Under the pieces are notes generated by a model, which was not told where the DNA came from, made no database searches, and worked only from the letters and a program-made list of their open reading frames with translations. 11,333 nucleotides of DNA from an uncultured Gardnerella sp. (GTDB lineage Bacteria > Actinomycetota > Actinomycetes > Actinomycetales > Bifidobacteriaceae): positions 1 to 11,333 of the forward strand of contig CAMYED010000037.1 in assembly GCA_947254595.1 (NCBI GenBank), given 5' to 3'. Made by a program: the position numbers and the translations under genes. Below, in pieces: positions 1 to 5,948 of this stretch (its first letter is position 1; each line of letters starts with the position of its first letter).

Positions 1-67
1 GCCTGGTACTCAGCCTGGTACTCAGCCTGGTACTCAGCCTGGTACTCAGCCTGGTACTCAGCCTGGT
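1..67 (+). repeat. 12-bp tandem repeat encoding PGTQ
   Basis: Five identical copies of GCCTGGTACTCA (1-60) are followed by a partial sixth (61-67). The unit is four codons, so copy-number change would alter only the length of a flexible, uncharged Pro/Gly/Thr/Gln linker and keep the frame. The array is cut by the window edge, so its full length is unknown. The copies are identical at the DNA level, including third positions, which points to recent expansion or ongoing slippage. Confidence 0.95.
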
Positions 68-2614
68 GGTGGTTCTTCTCAGACTGGTGATACTCAGCAG
101 ACTGATAAACAACCAGTTATTGGCGAATCTGGTGAGATTAATTTTGTTACAAAGAATATTATAAAGAATGATGAAAGCTACGTTAAGGTAGAGTTTGAGG
201 ATCCAAATAGTACTGAAGGTACTGCTTCGGGCCGTAAAGAATATTACATCTTGAAGGCTAGCGATAAAGAAATTAATGATAATACCTATACTAAGGGCGT
301 AAAAGCTCCTCAAGTTAATGGCACAAAGCACGATGATGAGAGCTTCCACTGGGAGTTTCTTGGCTGGAGGATGGTTAAGGGCAGTACTGCGTCTACTGCA
401 TCTACTGCATCTACCTCCTCATCTGCAGCTCCTGCTTTGCCAATGGTAGCTTTGTATGCATCTGCACCTAACACAACAGGTGCTGGTGAAGTAAGTTCTG
501 TTGAAACGGGGAATTCATCAAAGGATAAGCTTTACACTAAAGATGATATTGCTAAGATGCCGTTTACTGAAAACACCAAGTTCAAAGCTGTCTTTAGAAG
601 AGTGGATAACGTGTTGAAGCCTGGAACCAATGAGAAGATCCCAGATAATTACGTGCCACATGTGTTCTTACCAGGTTTTGGTAGAAGGTGGACTGACGGT
701 ACTTACAATCCTAAGGTGCTCTACTTTGACCCAGAAAGTACAGCCTACTATGACGATCTTGGAAATAAAGTTGATGGTTTAGGTGCTCAGCTTAAAGGCT
801 TTGGTGGCTGGTCTATTTATGATGCAGCTGGCAAGAAATCCGAAGCTCCATCACTTAAGGATACGGAAAAGAAAACTCGCGTATATGTTGCAAACCAAGC
901 TCATATTAACGACGTGAACGCGGCGGATATTGTTCTAAGCGTTGGCGACAACATACCTAATCCTGAAGATCTTGTGCACTCAAACGGCAATAAGGTTGAT
1001 CTTCAAGGCATGCAAGGTGCTGGCGTGAATAATGCTGGTGAAGCAATTGCTAAGCCGGGTATTACTACGGTTTTAGTAAACGTTACTAGAAAGAATGATA
1101 GTAATGAAGATGTAACAGTTCCTGTTAAAGTACATATTCGCGTGCTTCCGCAAGTGATTGCGGATCAAGATTTGCCAGAAAAAGGTACGAAGGAATATGA
1201 ATTTATTGCTGAAAACTACATGAAGGTAACGTATGTAGCTTCAGATGGCGGAGAAGTAAAGTCTCCTGTGTTTACATACTGGGTGCGTAAGGGCGCTAAA
1301 GATTTGCAAATGCCAGTTCCGGACGTACTTGCGGATAAGGGATACGTGTTCAAGGATTGGTCGTCTAAGACGATTGGAACGCCAGCAGCCGCAGCAGATC
1401 AGCGTAAAGCTACTAGTAAAGAGCGTGCAGCTTTAGCTCGAATGGCAATAATGAGCGGTAAGGCGCTTGTTGCTAAGCTTATTCGCAATTCTAACCACAG
1501 TACTGTAGAAGAATTGAATAATTTGCTGACAATTACGAATGATGATGCTGAGCGTAAGATTTTGGCGCTAATGGCAGAACATGAGAATAAGCCATGGATT
1601 GCAAGCATTATACGCAATTCGCATTCTAAGATTGAATCTCTTAAGGTACTGCTTCGAAATGCTGGAGTTGATCCAAACAAGCCTAATGATTATACCGTTG
1701 ATATGAGCGGTATTATTGACGAACAGCGAGAAGTGCTTGCTGAGATTGCTGATGCTGCAGGTAAACCATTTATTGCAAAGATAATTCGAAGCTCCAAGAA
1801 GTCTAGCTTTGAAGCTTTGAAGCAGATTTTGAGTGATGCTAACGTAAAGCTAGAGATTTCGATGCCTGAGCCACAGCCAACGTACGAAACCACTATTACC
1901 GCCAACTTCGAGAAGATGGCTCCTATGAAGTTTAAGTTTAGTGGTTCTGCTCGCGAGGGTATTTTCACGAACTTCAGATTGCAAAATATGACTGAAGGCA
2001 ATCTTAATGCTAACGGAACGCCGGATACTAAGAATACAAAGATTACGGTAGACGGCAAGGAAGTAACTATTAATGATTTAGTTTCCCAGGTTAAGGATTC
2101 TGTAAACGGCATTAGCGCAGACTGCACTGACACTGCTTGCAAGATTTCCGGAACTCCGAAGATTGTAAACAACCAGCCAAAAGTTGAGCTAACGTTTACC
2201 ACTACCGACAAGTACGGTCGCGAAGCAGAATTTACTATGGAAATTGATGTGATTCCTGAGTACAAGCCGTCTACGTTGCCAACTCCGGAGCTGACTCCTG
2301 AACCTGAACCTGAGCCTGAGCCGCAGCCGCAGCCAGAACAGCCTGAGCAGCCTGAGCAAACGCCTCCAGCTCCAACTCCGAATATTCCTGGTTTTGAGAT
2401 TGCGCAACATTACGTTGACGCGTCGGATAATCAGCAGCAAGAGCAGGAGTGCGAGCCGGAAGAAACTGAGCAAAAGCCTGAGCTGGCTAGAACTGGTAGC
2501 GACACTAACGCTGTTGCGTCGGCTTCCGCATTGTCTGCGGTGCTTGCAGCTCTTGGTTTTGCTGTAGCAAAAACTGGAAAGCATCATCGTAGGCGCAAGT
2601 CTAGTAAAGGCTGA
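2..2614 (+). CDS. LPxTG-like (LARTG) sortase-anchored surface protein, 5'-partial
   Basis: The reading frame is open from the window edge, so the true start and signal peptide lie upstream. The TTG at 251 is internal. Seen in order: PGTQ repeats (2-66); a beta module ending FKAVF (~145-605) with a Ser/Thr/Ala-rich insert; a Gly/Trp/Tyr-rich stretch (~650-900); a Rib/alpha-like module (~926-1155) with the 'VGD.P.PEDLV...PG.T.V.V.V' pattern; a second beta module (GYVFKDW at 1340-1360, TTITANF near 1890-1915) interrupted by three helical repeats; a domain with closely spaced cysteines (CTDTAC) and a 'ISGTP...TDKYGREAEF' Ig/cadherin-like end; a Pro/Glu/Gln stalk; LARTG at 2483-2497; a hydrophobic segment and a Lys/Arg/His tail. 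LAxTG signals are typical substrates of actinobacterial class E sortases. The role is probably adhesion or surface display; the ligand is unknown. Module names are inferred from pattern, not from a profile search. Confidence 0.9.
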   Translation, partial: PGTQPGTQPGTQPGTQPGTQPGGGSSQTGDTQQTDKQPVIGESGEINFVTKNIIKNDESYVKVEFEDPNSTEGTASGRKEYYILKASDKEINDNTYTKGVKAPQVNGTKHDDESFHWEFLGWRMVKGSTASTASTASTSSSAAPALPMVALYASAPNTTGAGEVSSVETGNSSKDKLYTKDDIAKMPFTENTKFKAVFRRVDNVLKPGTNEKIPDNYVPHVFLPGFGRRWTDGTYNPKVLYFDPESTAYYDDLGNKVDGLGAQLKGFGGWSIYDAAGKKSEAPSLKDTEKKTRVYVANQAHINDVNAADIVLSVGDNIPNPEDLVHSNGNKVDLQGMQGAGVNNAGEAIAKPGITTVLVNVTRKNDSNEDVTVPVKVHIRVLPQVIADQDLPEKGTKEYEFIAENYMKVTYVASDGGEVKSPVFTYWVRKGAKDLQMPVPDVLADKGYVFKDWSSKTIGTPAAAADQRKATSKERAALARMAIMSGKALVAKLIRNSNHSTVEELNNLLTITNDDAERKILALMAEHENKPWIASIIRNSHSKIESLKVLLRNAGVDPNKPNDYTVDMSGIIDEQREVLAEIADAAGKPFIAKIIRSSKKSSFEALKQILSDANVKLEISMPEPQPTYETTITANFEKMAPMKFKFSGSAREGIFTNFRLQNMTEGNLNANGTPDTKNTKITVDGKEVTINDLVSQVKDSVNGISADCTDTACKISGTPKIVNNQPKVELTFTTTDKYGREAEFTMEIDVIPEYKPSTLPTPELTPEPEPEPEPQPQPEQPEQPEQTPPAPTPNIPGFEIAQHYVDASDNQQQEQECEPEETEQKPELARTGSDTNAVASASALSAVLAALGFAVAKTGKHHRRRKSSKG
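383..415 (+). repeat. 9-bp tandem repeat encoding Ser-Thr-Ala
   Basis: Units AGTACTGCG (383-391), TCTACTGCA (392-400) and TCTACTGCA (401-409), plus a partial unit, encode STASTASTAST. They start a longer Ser/Thr/Ala/Gly-rich, low-complexity stretch (to about 525). That stretch separates the FLGW strand of the first beta module from its expected closing strand (FKAVF near 580-595). It is probably a disordered loop and a slippage-prone in-frame microsatellite. Confidence 0.85.
1421..1845 (+). repeat. three degenerate ~40-residue helical repeats in the surface protein
   Basis: Three stretches align by eye, starting near 1421, 1550 and 1721. Each has a first amphipathic segment (ERAALARMA / ERKILALMA / QREVLAEIA), then a K-(A/P)-hydrophobic-(V/I)-A-(K/S)-(L/I)-I-R-(N/S)-S core, then a segment ending EELNNLL / IESLKVLL / FEALKQIL. 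Spacing is 43 residues between the first two and about 58 between the last two, the difference being a VDPNKPNDYT-like linker. Composition (Ala, Leu, Ile, Glu, Lys) predicts two helices per unit. I do not recognise the family. The unit sits between the GYVFKDW and TTITANF strands of a beta module. Confidence 0.75.
2297..2358 (+). repeat. Pro-Glu / Pro-Gln stalk repeat
   Basis: Six-base PE and PQ codon pairs followed by 9-base PEQ units encode a run of alternating Pro with Glu or Gln. Such stalks are typical just before a cell-wall sorting signal, where they span the peptidoglycan. Third positions vary (CCT/CCG, GAA/GAG), so this array is older or less homogenised than the PGTQ array at the window start. 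Confidence 0.85.
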
Positions 2615-2681
2615 TTTGCAGCGTCGAGGGTGGTGGCTAGAATAACGAAGGTTCCGGTTCACGCTTAGCTATTGGGGCTTT

Positions 2682-2695
2682 GCGACCCGGGTCGC
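2682..2695. other. 14-bp perfect palindrome upstream of rpmE
   Basis: GCGACCCGGGTCGC reads the same on both strands and lies 21 bp upstream of the rpmE start codon, between the surface-protein stop and the rpmE ribosome binding site. It could be an operator for a dimeric repressor, or fold in the transcript as a short GCGAC/GTCGC hairpin. There is no T-run, so a terminator is unlikely. Function is unknown. The rest of the 102-bp gap shows no convincing promoter. Confidence 0.6.
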
Positions 2696-2716
2696 CCGAA
2701 TTCCATAGGAGACATT

Positions 2717-2929
2717 ATGAAGCAGGGTATTCATCCCGACTATCACGCAGTGCAGGTTACCTGCTCTTGCGGAGACACTTTCGTAACTCGTTCCACCGCA
2801 AATGGCGATCACATGACGGTTGACGTGTGCTCAAAGTGCCACCCATTCTATACCGGCAAGCAGAAGATTCTCGACACCGGCGGCCGCGTGGCTCGCTTCG
2901 AGAAGCGCTACGGTAAGAAGACTAAGTAG
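2717..2929 (+). CDS. rpmE: 50S ribosomal protein L31 (zinc-binding form)
   Basis: Structural protein of the large ribosomal subunit, contributing to the contact between the 50S and 30S subunits. It is 70 residues, the usual length. The start MKQGIHPDYH is the canonical L31 N-terminus. CSC at residues 16-18 and CSKC at 38-41 form the four-cysteine zinc site of the 'C+' paralogue, as opposed to the cysteine-free form made under zinc limitation. The ATG at 2717 follows AGGAG (2707-2711) by five bases. An in-frame TTG upstream at 2672 would add residues absent from the family and is rejected. A hairpin follows the stop directly. The palindrome upstream is the only visible candidate regulatory site. 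Confidence 0.97.
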   Translation: MKQGIHPDYHAVQVTCSCGDTFVTRSTANGDHMTVDVCSKCHPFYTGKQKILDTGGRVARFEKRYGKKTK

Positions 2930-2937
2930 CTTTTATG

Positions 2938-2985
2938 ACGCCAGCCCTGCTTTCGTGTAACTCGCGGAATCGGGGCTGGCGTTTT
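2938..2985 (+). terminator. terminator-like hairpin after rpmE
   Basis: ACGCCAGCCC (2938-2947) pairs perfectly over 10 bp with GGGCTGGCGT (2973-2982), and TTTTA follows the right arm. The 25-nt loop is longer than usual and the T-run is short, so termination may be partial, allowing some readthrough into prfA. Confidence 0.7.
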
Positions 2986-3022
2986 ATGTGCTAAATTAAA
3001 TATTTTTAACTTAAGGAATATG

Positions 3023-4120
3023 ATGGCTGAGTCAGTAGATGAACAATTCCCGGCAGCAGTTACCGCGTTAGAAGAATACCGCGATATTGAAAGTCGCATG
3101 GGAAGCCCGGAAGTTGCGTCAAACCCGGACGCTATTCGAAAACTCGGCCGCAGGCACGCAGAACTCGGTTCAATCGTAAACGCTTACCTCAACTACAAGC
3201 AGATTTGCGACGACTTTGAAGCAGCAAACGAAATGGCAAGCGACGACCCGGATTTTGCAGAAGAAGCTAAGCGCTTAGAAGCGCAACTTCCAGCAGCAAA
3301 AGAAAAGCTGCGCACGGCGCTAATTCCTAGGGATCCGGATGATGCGCGCGATATGATTATGGAAATTAAAGCTGGCACAGGCGGCGAAGAAGCGGCTCTG
3401 TTTGCTGGCGATTTATTGCGTATGTACATGCGTTACGCAGAAAAGCGCGGCTGGACTACCGTAATCCAAAGCGAAAATTCAACGGAACTTGGCGGCGTAA
3501 AAGACGTGCAGCTTGCGATTCGTGCAAAAGGCACGCCTGCTCCAGAAGACGGCGTGTGGGCAAGCATGAAGTACGAGGGTGGCGTGCATCGCGTGCAGCG
3601 AATCCCAGTTACGGAATCGCAGGGGCGCATACAGACTTCCGCAGCCGGCGTAATCGTGTTCCCAGAAGCAGACGAAGATGACGACGAAATCGAAATCGAT
3701 CCAAAAGATTTGAAGATCGACATTTTCATGAGCTCCGGCCCTGGCGGACAGTCCGTGAACACTACTTATTCCGCGGTTCGCATGACGCATATTCCAACCG
3801 GCATTGTTGTTAGCATGCAGGATGAGAAGTCGCAGATTCAAAACCGTGCGGCAGCTCTTCGCGTGTTAAAGTCTCGTTTGCTTGCCATGAAGCACGAGCA
3901 GGAAGCGGCTGAAGCGGCGGATATGCGTCACTCGCAGGTGCGTTCGTTGGACCGTTCCGAGCGAATCCGCACGTACAACTTCCCAGAAAATCGTATTGTG
4001 GATCATCGCACGAACTACAAAGCTTACAATCTTGACCAGGTTCTTGACGGCGACTTGCAGCCTGTTATCGACAGCGATATTCAGGCGGATGAAGCAGACC
4101 GCTTAGCGCAAGCTAAGTAA
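3023..4120 (+). CDS. prfA: peptide chain release factor 1
   Basis: Recognises UAA and UAG in the ribosomal A site and triggers peptidyl-tRNA hydrolysis. Visible: the N-terminal helical domain; the codon-recognition tripeptide PVT at residues 195-197 (RF1 type PxT, not the RF2 SPF); an acidic stretch near 212-223; and the catalytic GGQ at 241-243 within SSGPGGQSVNTTYSAVR. Length of 365 residues is normal. Two ATGs lie in tandem at 3020 and 3023. The second is chosen because AGGA (3014-3017) is five bases from it but only two from the first. There is no frameshift, as expected for RF1. The gene ends QAK-stop, and the last codons continue into a 13-bp tandem repeat. prmC, whose product methylates the GGQ glutamine, follows. 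Confidence 0.97.
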   Translation: MAESVDEQFPAAVTALEEYRDIESRMGSPEVASNPDAIRKLGRRHAELGSIVNAYLNYKQICDDFEAANEMASDDPDFAEEAKRLEAQLPAAKEKLRTALIPRDPDDARDMIMEIKAGTGGEEAALFAGDLLRMYMRYAEKRGWTTVIQSENSTELGGVKDVQLAIRAKGTPAPEDGVWASMKYEGGVHRVQRIPVTESQGRIQTSAAGVIVFPEADEDDDEIEIDPKDLKIDIFMSSGPGGQSVNTTYSAVRMTHIPTGIVVSMQDEKSQIQNRAAALRVLKSRLLAMKHEQEAAEAADMRHSQVRSLDRSERIRTYNFPENRIVDHRTNYKAYNLDQVLDGDLQPVIDSDIQADEADRLAQAK

Positions 4121-4204
4121 GTAAGCTAAGTACGTTAAGTAAGTACGTTAAGTAAGTAAGTCAAGTAAGTACGTTAAGTAAGTAACTTAAGTAAGCTAAG
4201 TAAA
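4114..4204 (+). repeat. 13-bp tandem repeat spanning the prfA stop and the prfA-prmC gap
   Basis: Seven units of 13 bp begin at 4114, 4127, 4140, 4153, 4166, 4179 and 4192. The unit TAAGTACGTTAAG is exact at 4127, 4140 and 4166; the others diverge by a few bases. The first unit includes the last prfA codons and stop, and GCTAAGTAA (4112-4120) recurs exactly at 4195-4203. Since 13 is not a multiple of three and each unit contains TAA, stops fall in all three forward frames. The array fills most of the 104-bp intergenic gap. Confidence 0.92.
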
Positions 4205-4224
4205 ATTTCTAAACGGTTCTTAAA

Positions 4225-5145
4225 ATGCGCGAACTTTTGCAAAATGCTATTGCGCGTCTTCGTGAAGCAGGCGTGGAGTCTGCGGAATACGACGCGCGTT
4301 TGCTGCTGTCTAAAGCTTGCGGCGTAAGCTTAGCTGAGCTGAACAAGGCGCTAATACTTGGCGATTTAACTGATTTTTCGCCCGATTATGCTAGAAAATA
4401 TAGCGATTTTGTGGCTAGGCGTGCGTCGCGTGAGCCGTTGCAGCATATTGTTGGTCGCGCGCCTTTTCGCTACTTAGATTTGCAAGTTGGCAAAGGCGTT
4501 TTTGTGCCGCGGCCCGAAACAGAAGTTGTTGTTGAAGCGGGATTGGATTGGCTTAGAGAATCTGGTATTAGCAAGCCTATGGTAGTCGATTTATGCGCAG
4601 GCTCGGGAGCAATCGGATTGTCTGTTGTAACTGAAGTTGCAGACGCACAAGTATGGGCTGTAGAAAAATCTCCTGAAGCCTTCCAATATTTGCGAAAAAA
4701 TTTTGAAGAAACTGCAAAGAATTACGAAAATATGCAGATTTCCAGTCGATACCATGCTGTTCTTGCAGACGCAACCAAAGCGCATATTTCGGATTTAACG
4801 CCGGAACTTGCACAAATTTGCGGCAAAGTAGATTTAGTAATCACGAATCCGCCTTACGTGCCGGAAAATCAGGTGCCGGAACAGGTTGAAGTGCGAGAAT
4901 ATGATCCGCCAATTGCGTTGTATGGCGGCTCTGCGGACGGCTTAGCTATTCCGGAACAGATTATGCGCGCGGCTTTTGCGCTGCTTCGCTGCGGGGGAGC
5001 GATGGTGATGGAGCACGATATTTCGCAAGGAGATGCGCTTGCAGATTATGCAAAAAACATAGGATTTATCAGCGCAAAAGTCAAAAACGATTTAACAAAC
5101 AGAGCAAGATTTGTAGTATGCAAAAAAGAGGCTAAAAATGAGTAA
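4225..5145 (+). CDS. prmC: release factor glutamine N5-methyltransferase PrmC/HemK
   Basis: Transfers a methyl group from S-adenosylmethionine to the glutamine of the GGQ loop of release factors, raising termination efficiency. Its substrate RF1 is encoded just upstream. The N-terminal helical substrate-binding domain (MRELLQNAIARLREAG, then YDARLLL) is followed by a Rossmann methyltransferase fold, with SAM motif I VDLCAGSGAIGLSV (about residues 121-134) and the diagnostic NPPY at 208-211. At 306 residues it is slightly longer than typical. No clear Shine-Dalgarno precedes the ATG at 4225; the upstream DNA is AT-rich and ends the 13-bp repeat array. The start is supported by similarity of the first residues to the family. 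It overlaps tsaC by 8 bp, implying translational coupling. Confidence 0.96.
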   Translation: MRELLQNAIARLREAGVESAEYDARLLLSKACGVSLAELNKALILGDLTDFSPDYARKYSDFVARRASREPLQHIVGRAPFRYLDLQVGKGVFVPRPETEVVVEAGLDWLRESGISKPMVVDLCAGSGAIGLSVVTEVADAQVWAVEKSPEAFQYLRKNFEETAKNYENMQISSRYHAVLADATKAHISDLTPELAQICGKVDLVITNPPYVPENQVPEQVEVREYDPPIALYGGSADGLAIPEQIMRAAFALLRCGGAMVMEHDISQGDALADYAKNIGFISAKVKNDLTNRARFVVCKKEAKNE

Positions 5146-5821
5146 AATTTGCAATATAAGCGAAGAATCACTGCAAATGGCAGCGCAAATCATTAACGAA
5201 GGCGGCGTAATCGTAGTGCCAACTGACACCGTGTATGGAGTTGCTTGCGATCCGTTCAATGAAGCCGCGGTTGCCAAAATTTACGAGCTTAAGCGCAGGC
5301 CGCGCACGAAGGCGCTGCAAATTTTAATGAGCGGAGTGGAAGATTTAGAAAAACTTGGTCTATATTTGCCTTCTCCGCTGGATATTTTAGGAAAAAAGTT
5401 CCTTCCGGGCGGATATTCTCCGATTGCGCGCGCAAAGAAAGGTTCGATTGCTTCAAATCTTGCAACGCTGTGCAAAACGAATGAAACTGATGCGCAAAAC
5501 AATGCGCAAAACAATGCGCAAGCTGAAGCAACTCAAGGCGTGCGCGTGCCGGATTGCCCGGAATTAATGCAAATTTTGCGAGTTACCGGCCCTTTGGCTG
5601 CTTCTAGCGCGAATCGCAGTGGTAACGAAAGTGCAGACAGCGTGGAAGAAGCGTTTGCGGCTTTCGGCAACGAAATTCCGCTGTATTTGAACGCAGGTCC
5701 AACTCGCTCGCACGTGGCAAGCACAGTAGTTGGCGCGGATTCAAACGACGAAGACGGCATTGTGATTTTGCGCGAAGGTGTGATTTTGGAGCGCGAAATT
5801 CGCGAGGCTTTGCGAAAGTAG
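5138..5821 (+). CDS. tsaC: threonylcarbamoyl-AMP synthase (TsaC/Sua5/YrdC family)
   Basis: Makes threonylcarbamoyl-AMP from threonine, bicarbonate and ATP, the first step of t6A modification at tRNA position 37. Seen: PTDTVYG at residues 28-34, the basic KRRPRTK stretch at 52-58 (substrate-binding KxR region), RVPD near 136-139 and GPLAASSANRSG at 151-162. These are the YrdC-domain landmarks. It is 227 residues with no C-terminal Sua5 domain. A Gln/Asn/Ala-rich insert at about 110-133, built on a 12-bp repeat, lies just before RVPD and is unusual for the family. The start overlaps the end of prmC, with AGAGG (5127-5131) six bases upstream. The last codons and TAG are repeated downstream in an 18-bp array. 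Confidence 0.95.
   Translation: MSKICNISEESLQMAAQIINEGGVIVVPTDTVYGVACDPFNEAAVAKIYELKRRPRTKALQILMSGVEDLEKLGLYLPSPLDILGKKFLPGGYSPIARAKKGSIASNLATLCKTNETDAQNNAQNNAQAEATQGVRVPDCPELMQILRVTGPLAASSANRSGNESADSVEEAFAAFGNEIPLYLNAGPTRSHVASTVVGADSNDEDGIVILREGVILEREIREALRK
5489..5524 (+). repeat. 12-bp microsatellite inside tsaC encoding NAQN
   Basis: Units GATGCGCAAAAC (5489-5500), AATGCGCAAAAC (5501-5512) and AATGCGCAAGCT (5513-5524) are in frame and encode DAQN, NAQN, NAQA. They sit in a surface loop of the YrdC fold, ahead of the conserved RVPD strand. Copy-number change would lengthen or shorten the loop without a frameshift. Confidence 0.85.
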
Positions 5822-5866
5822 CGAAAATTGCGAAAGTAGCAAAAATTACGAAAGTAGCGAAAGTAA
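5812..5866 (+). repeat. 18-bp in-frame repeat duplicating the tsaC end and stop codon
   Basis: The 18-bp unit GCGAAAGTAGCGAAAATT begins at 5812 and recurs with one mismatch at 5830; a third, more diverged copy starts at 5848. The first unit holds the last tsaC codons and TAG. The period is six codons, so the copies stay in the tsaC frame and give stops at 5819 (TAG), 5837 (TAG), 5855 (TAG) and 5864 (TAA). The remaining bases to the next gene are AT-rich. Confidence 0.9.
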
Positions 5867-5876
5867 TTTACTAATT

Positions 5877-5902
5877 TTGCGGTACTGTCAAATCGTTACA
5901 AT
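5877..5902 (+). promoter_or_regulatory. weak candidate promoter for wecA
   Basis: TACAAT at 5897-5902 is a good -10 match. TTGCGG at 5877-5882 is a possible -35, but the spacer is only 14 bp, shorter than optimal. It lies about 47 bp before the wecA-like start, in the only sizeable gap of this segment. No terminator is visible between tsaC and wecA, so readthrough could also drive the gene. Confidence 0.35.
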
Positions 5903-5948
5903 CAAATAAAGCCAAGCGAATATCAAAAATAGCAGAAAGACATAGCCG

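Noticed and set aside
251..253. TTG at 251 as the start of the surface-protein gene
   Set aside because: The frame is open and coding-like to the window edge, including the PGTQ array. No ribosome binding site or signal peptide follows the TTG.
1399..2662. Long antisense open frames under the surface-protein gene (1399-1680, 1690-2265, 2189-2662)
   Set aside because: They are low-complexity complements of the + strand gene (for example Arg/Leu runs opposite the Pro-Glu codons), with no domain signal.
2672..2716. Upstream TTG extension of rpmE
   Set aside because: It would cover the palindrome and the ribosome binding site and add residues not found in L31.
3023..4120. RF2-type programmed frameshift in the release factor gene
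   Set aside because: The PVT tripeptide marks RF1 and the frame is continuous from start to stop.
4114..4204. Attachment site or insertion-sequence remnant in the prfA-prmC repeat
   Set aside because: No integrase, transposase, terminal inverted repeats or target duplication is present. A simple tandem array explains it.
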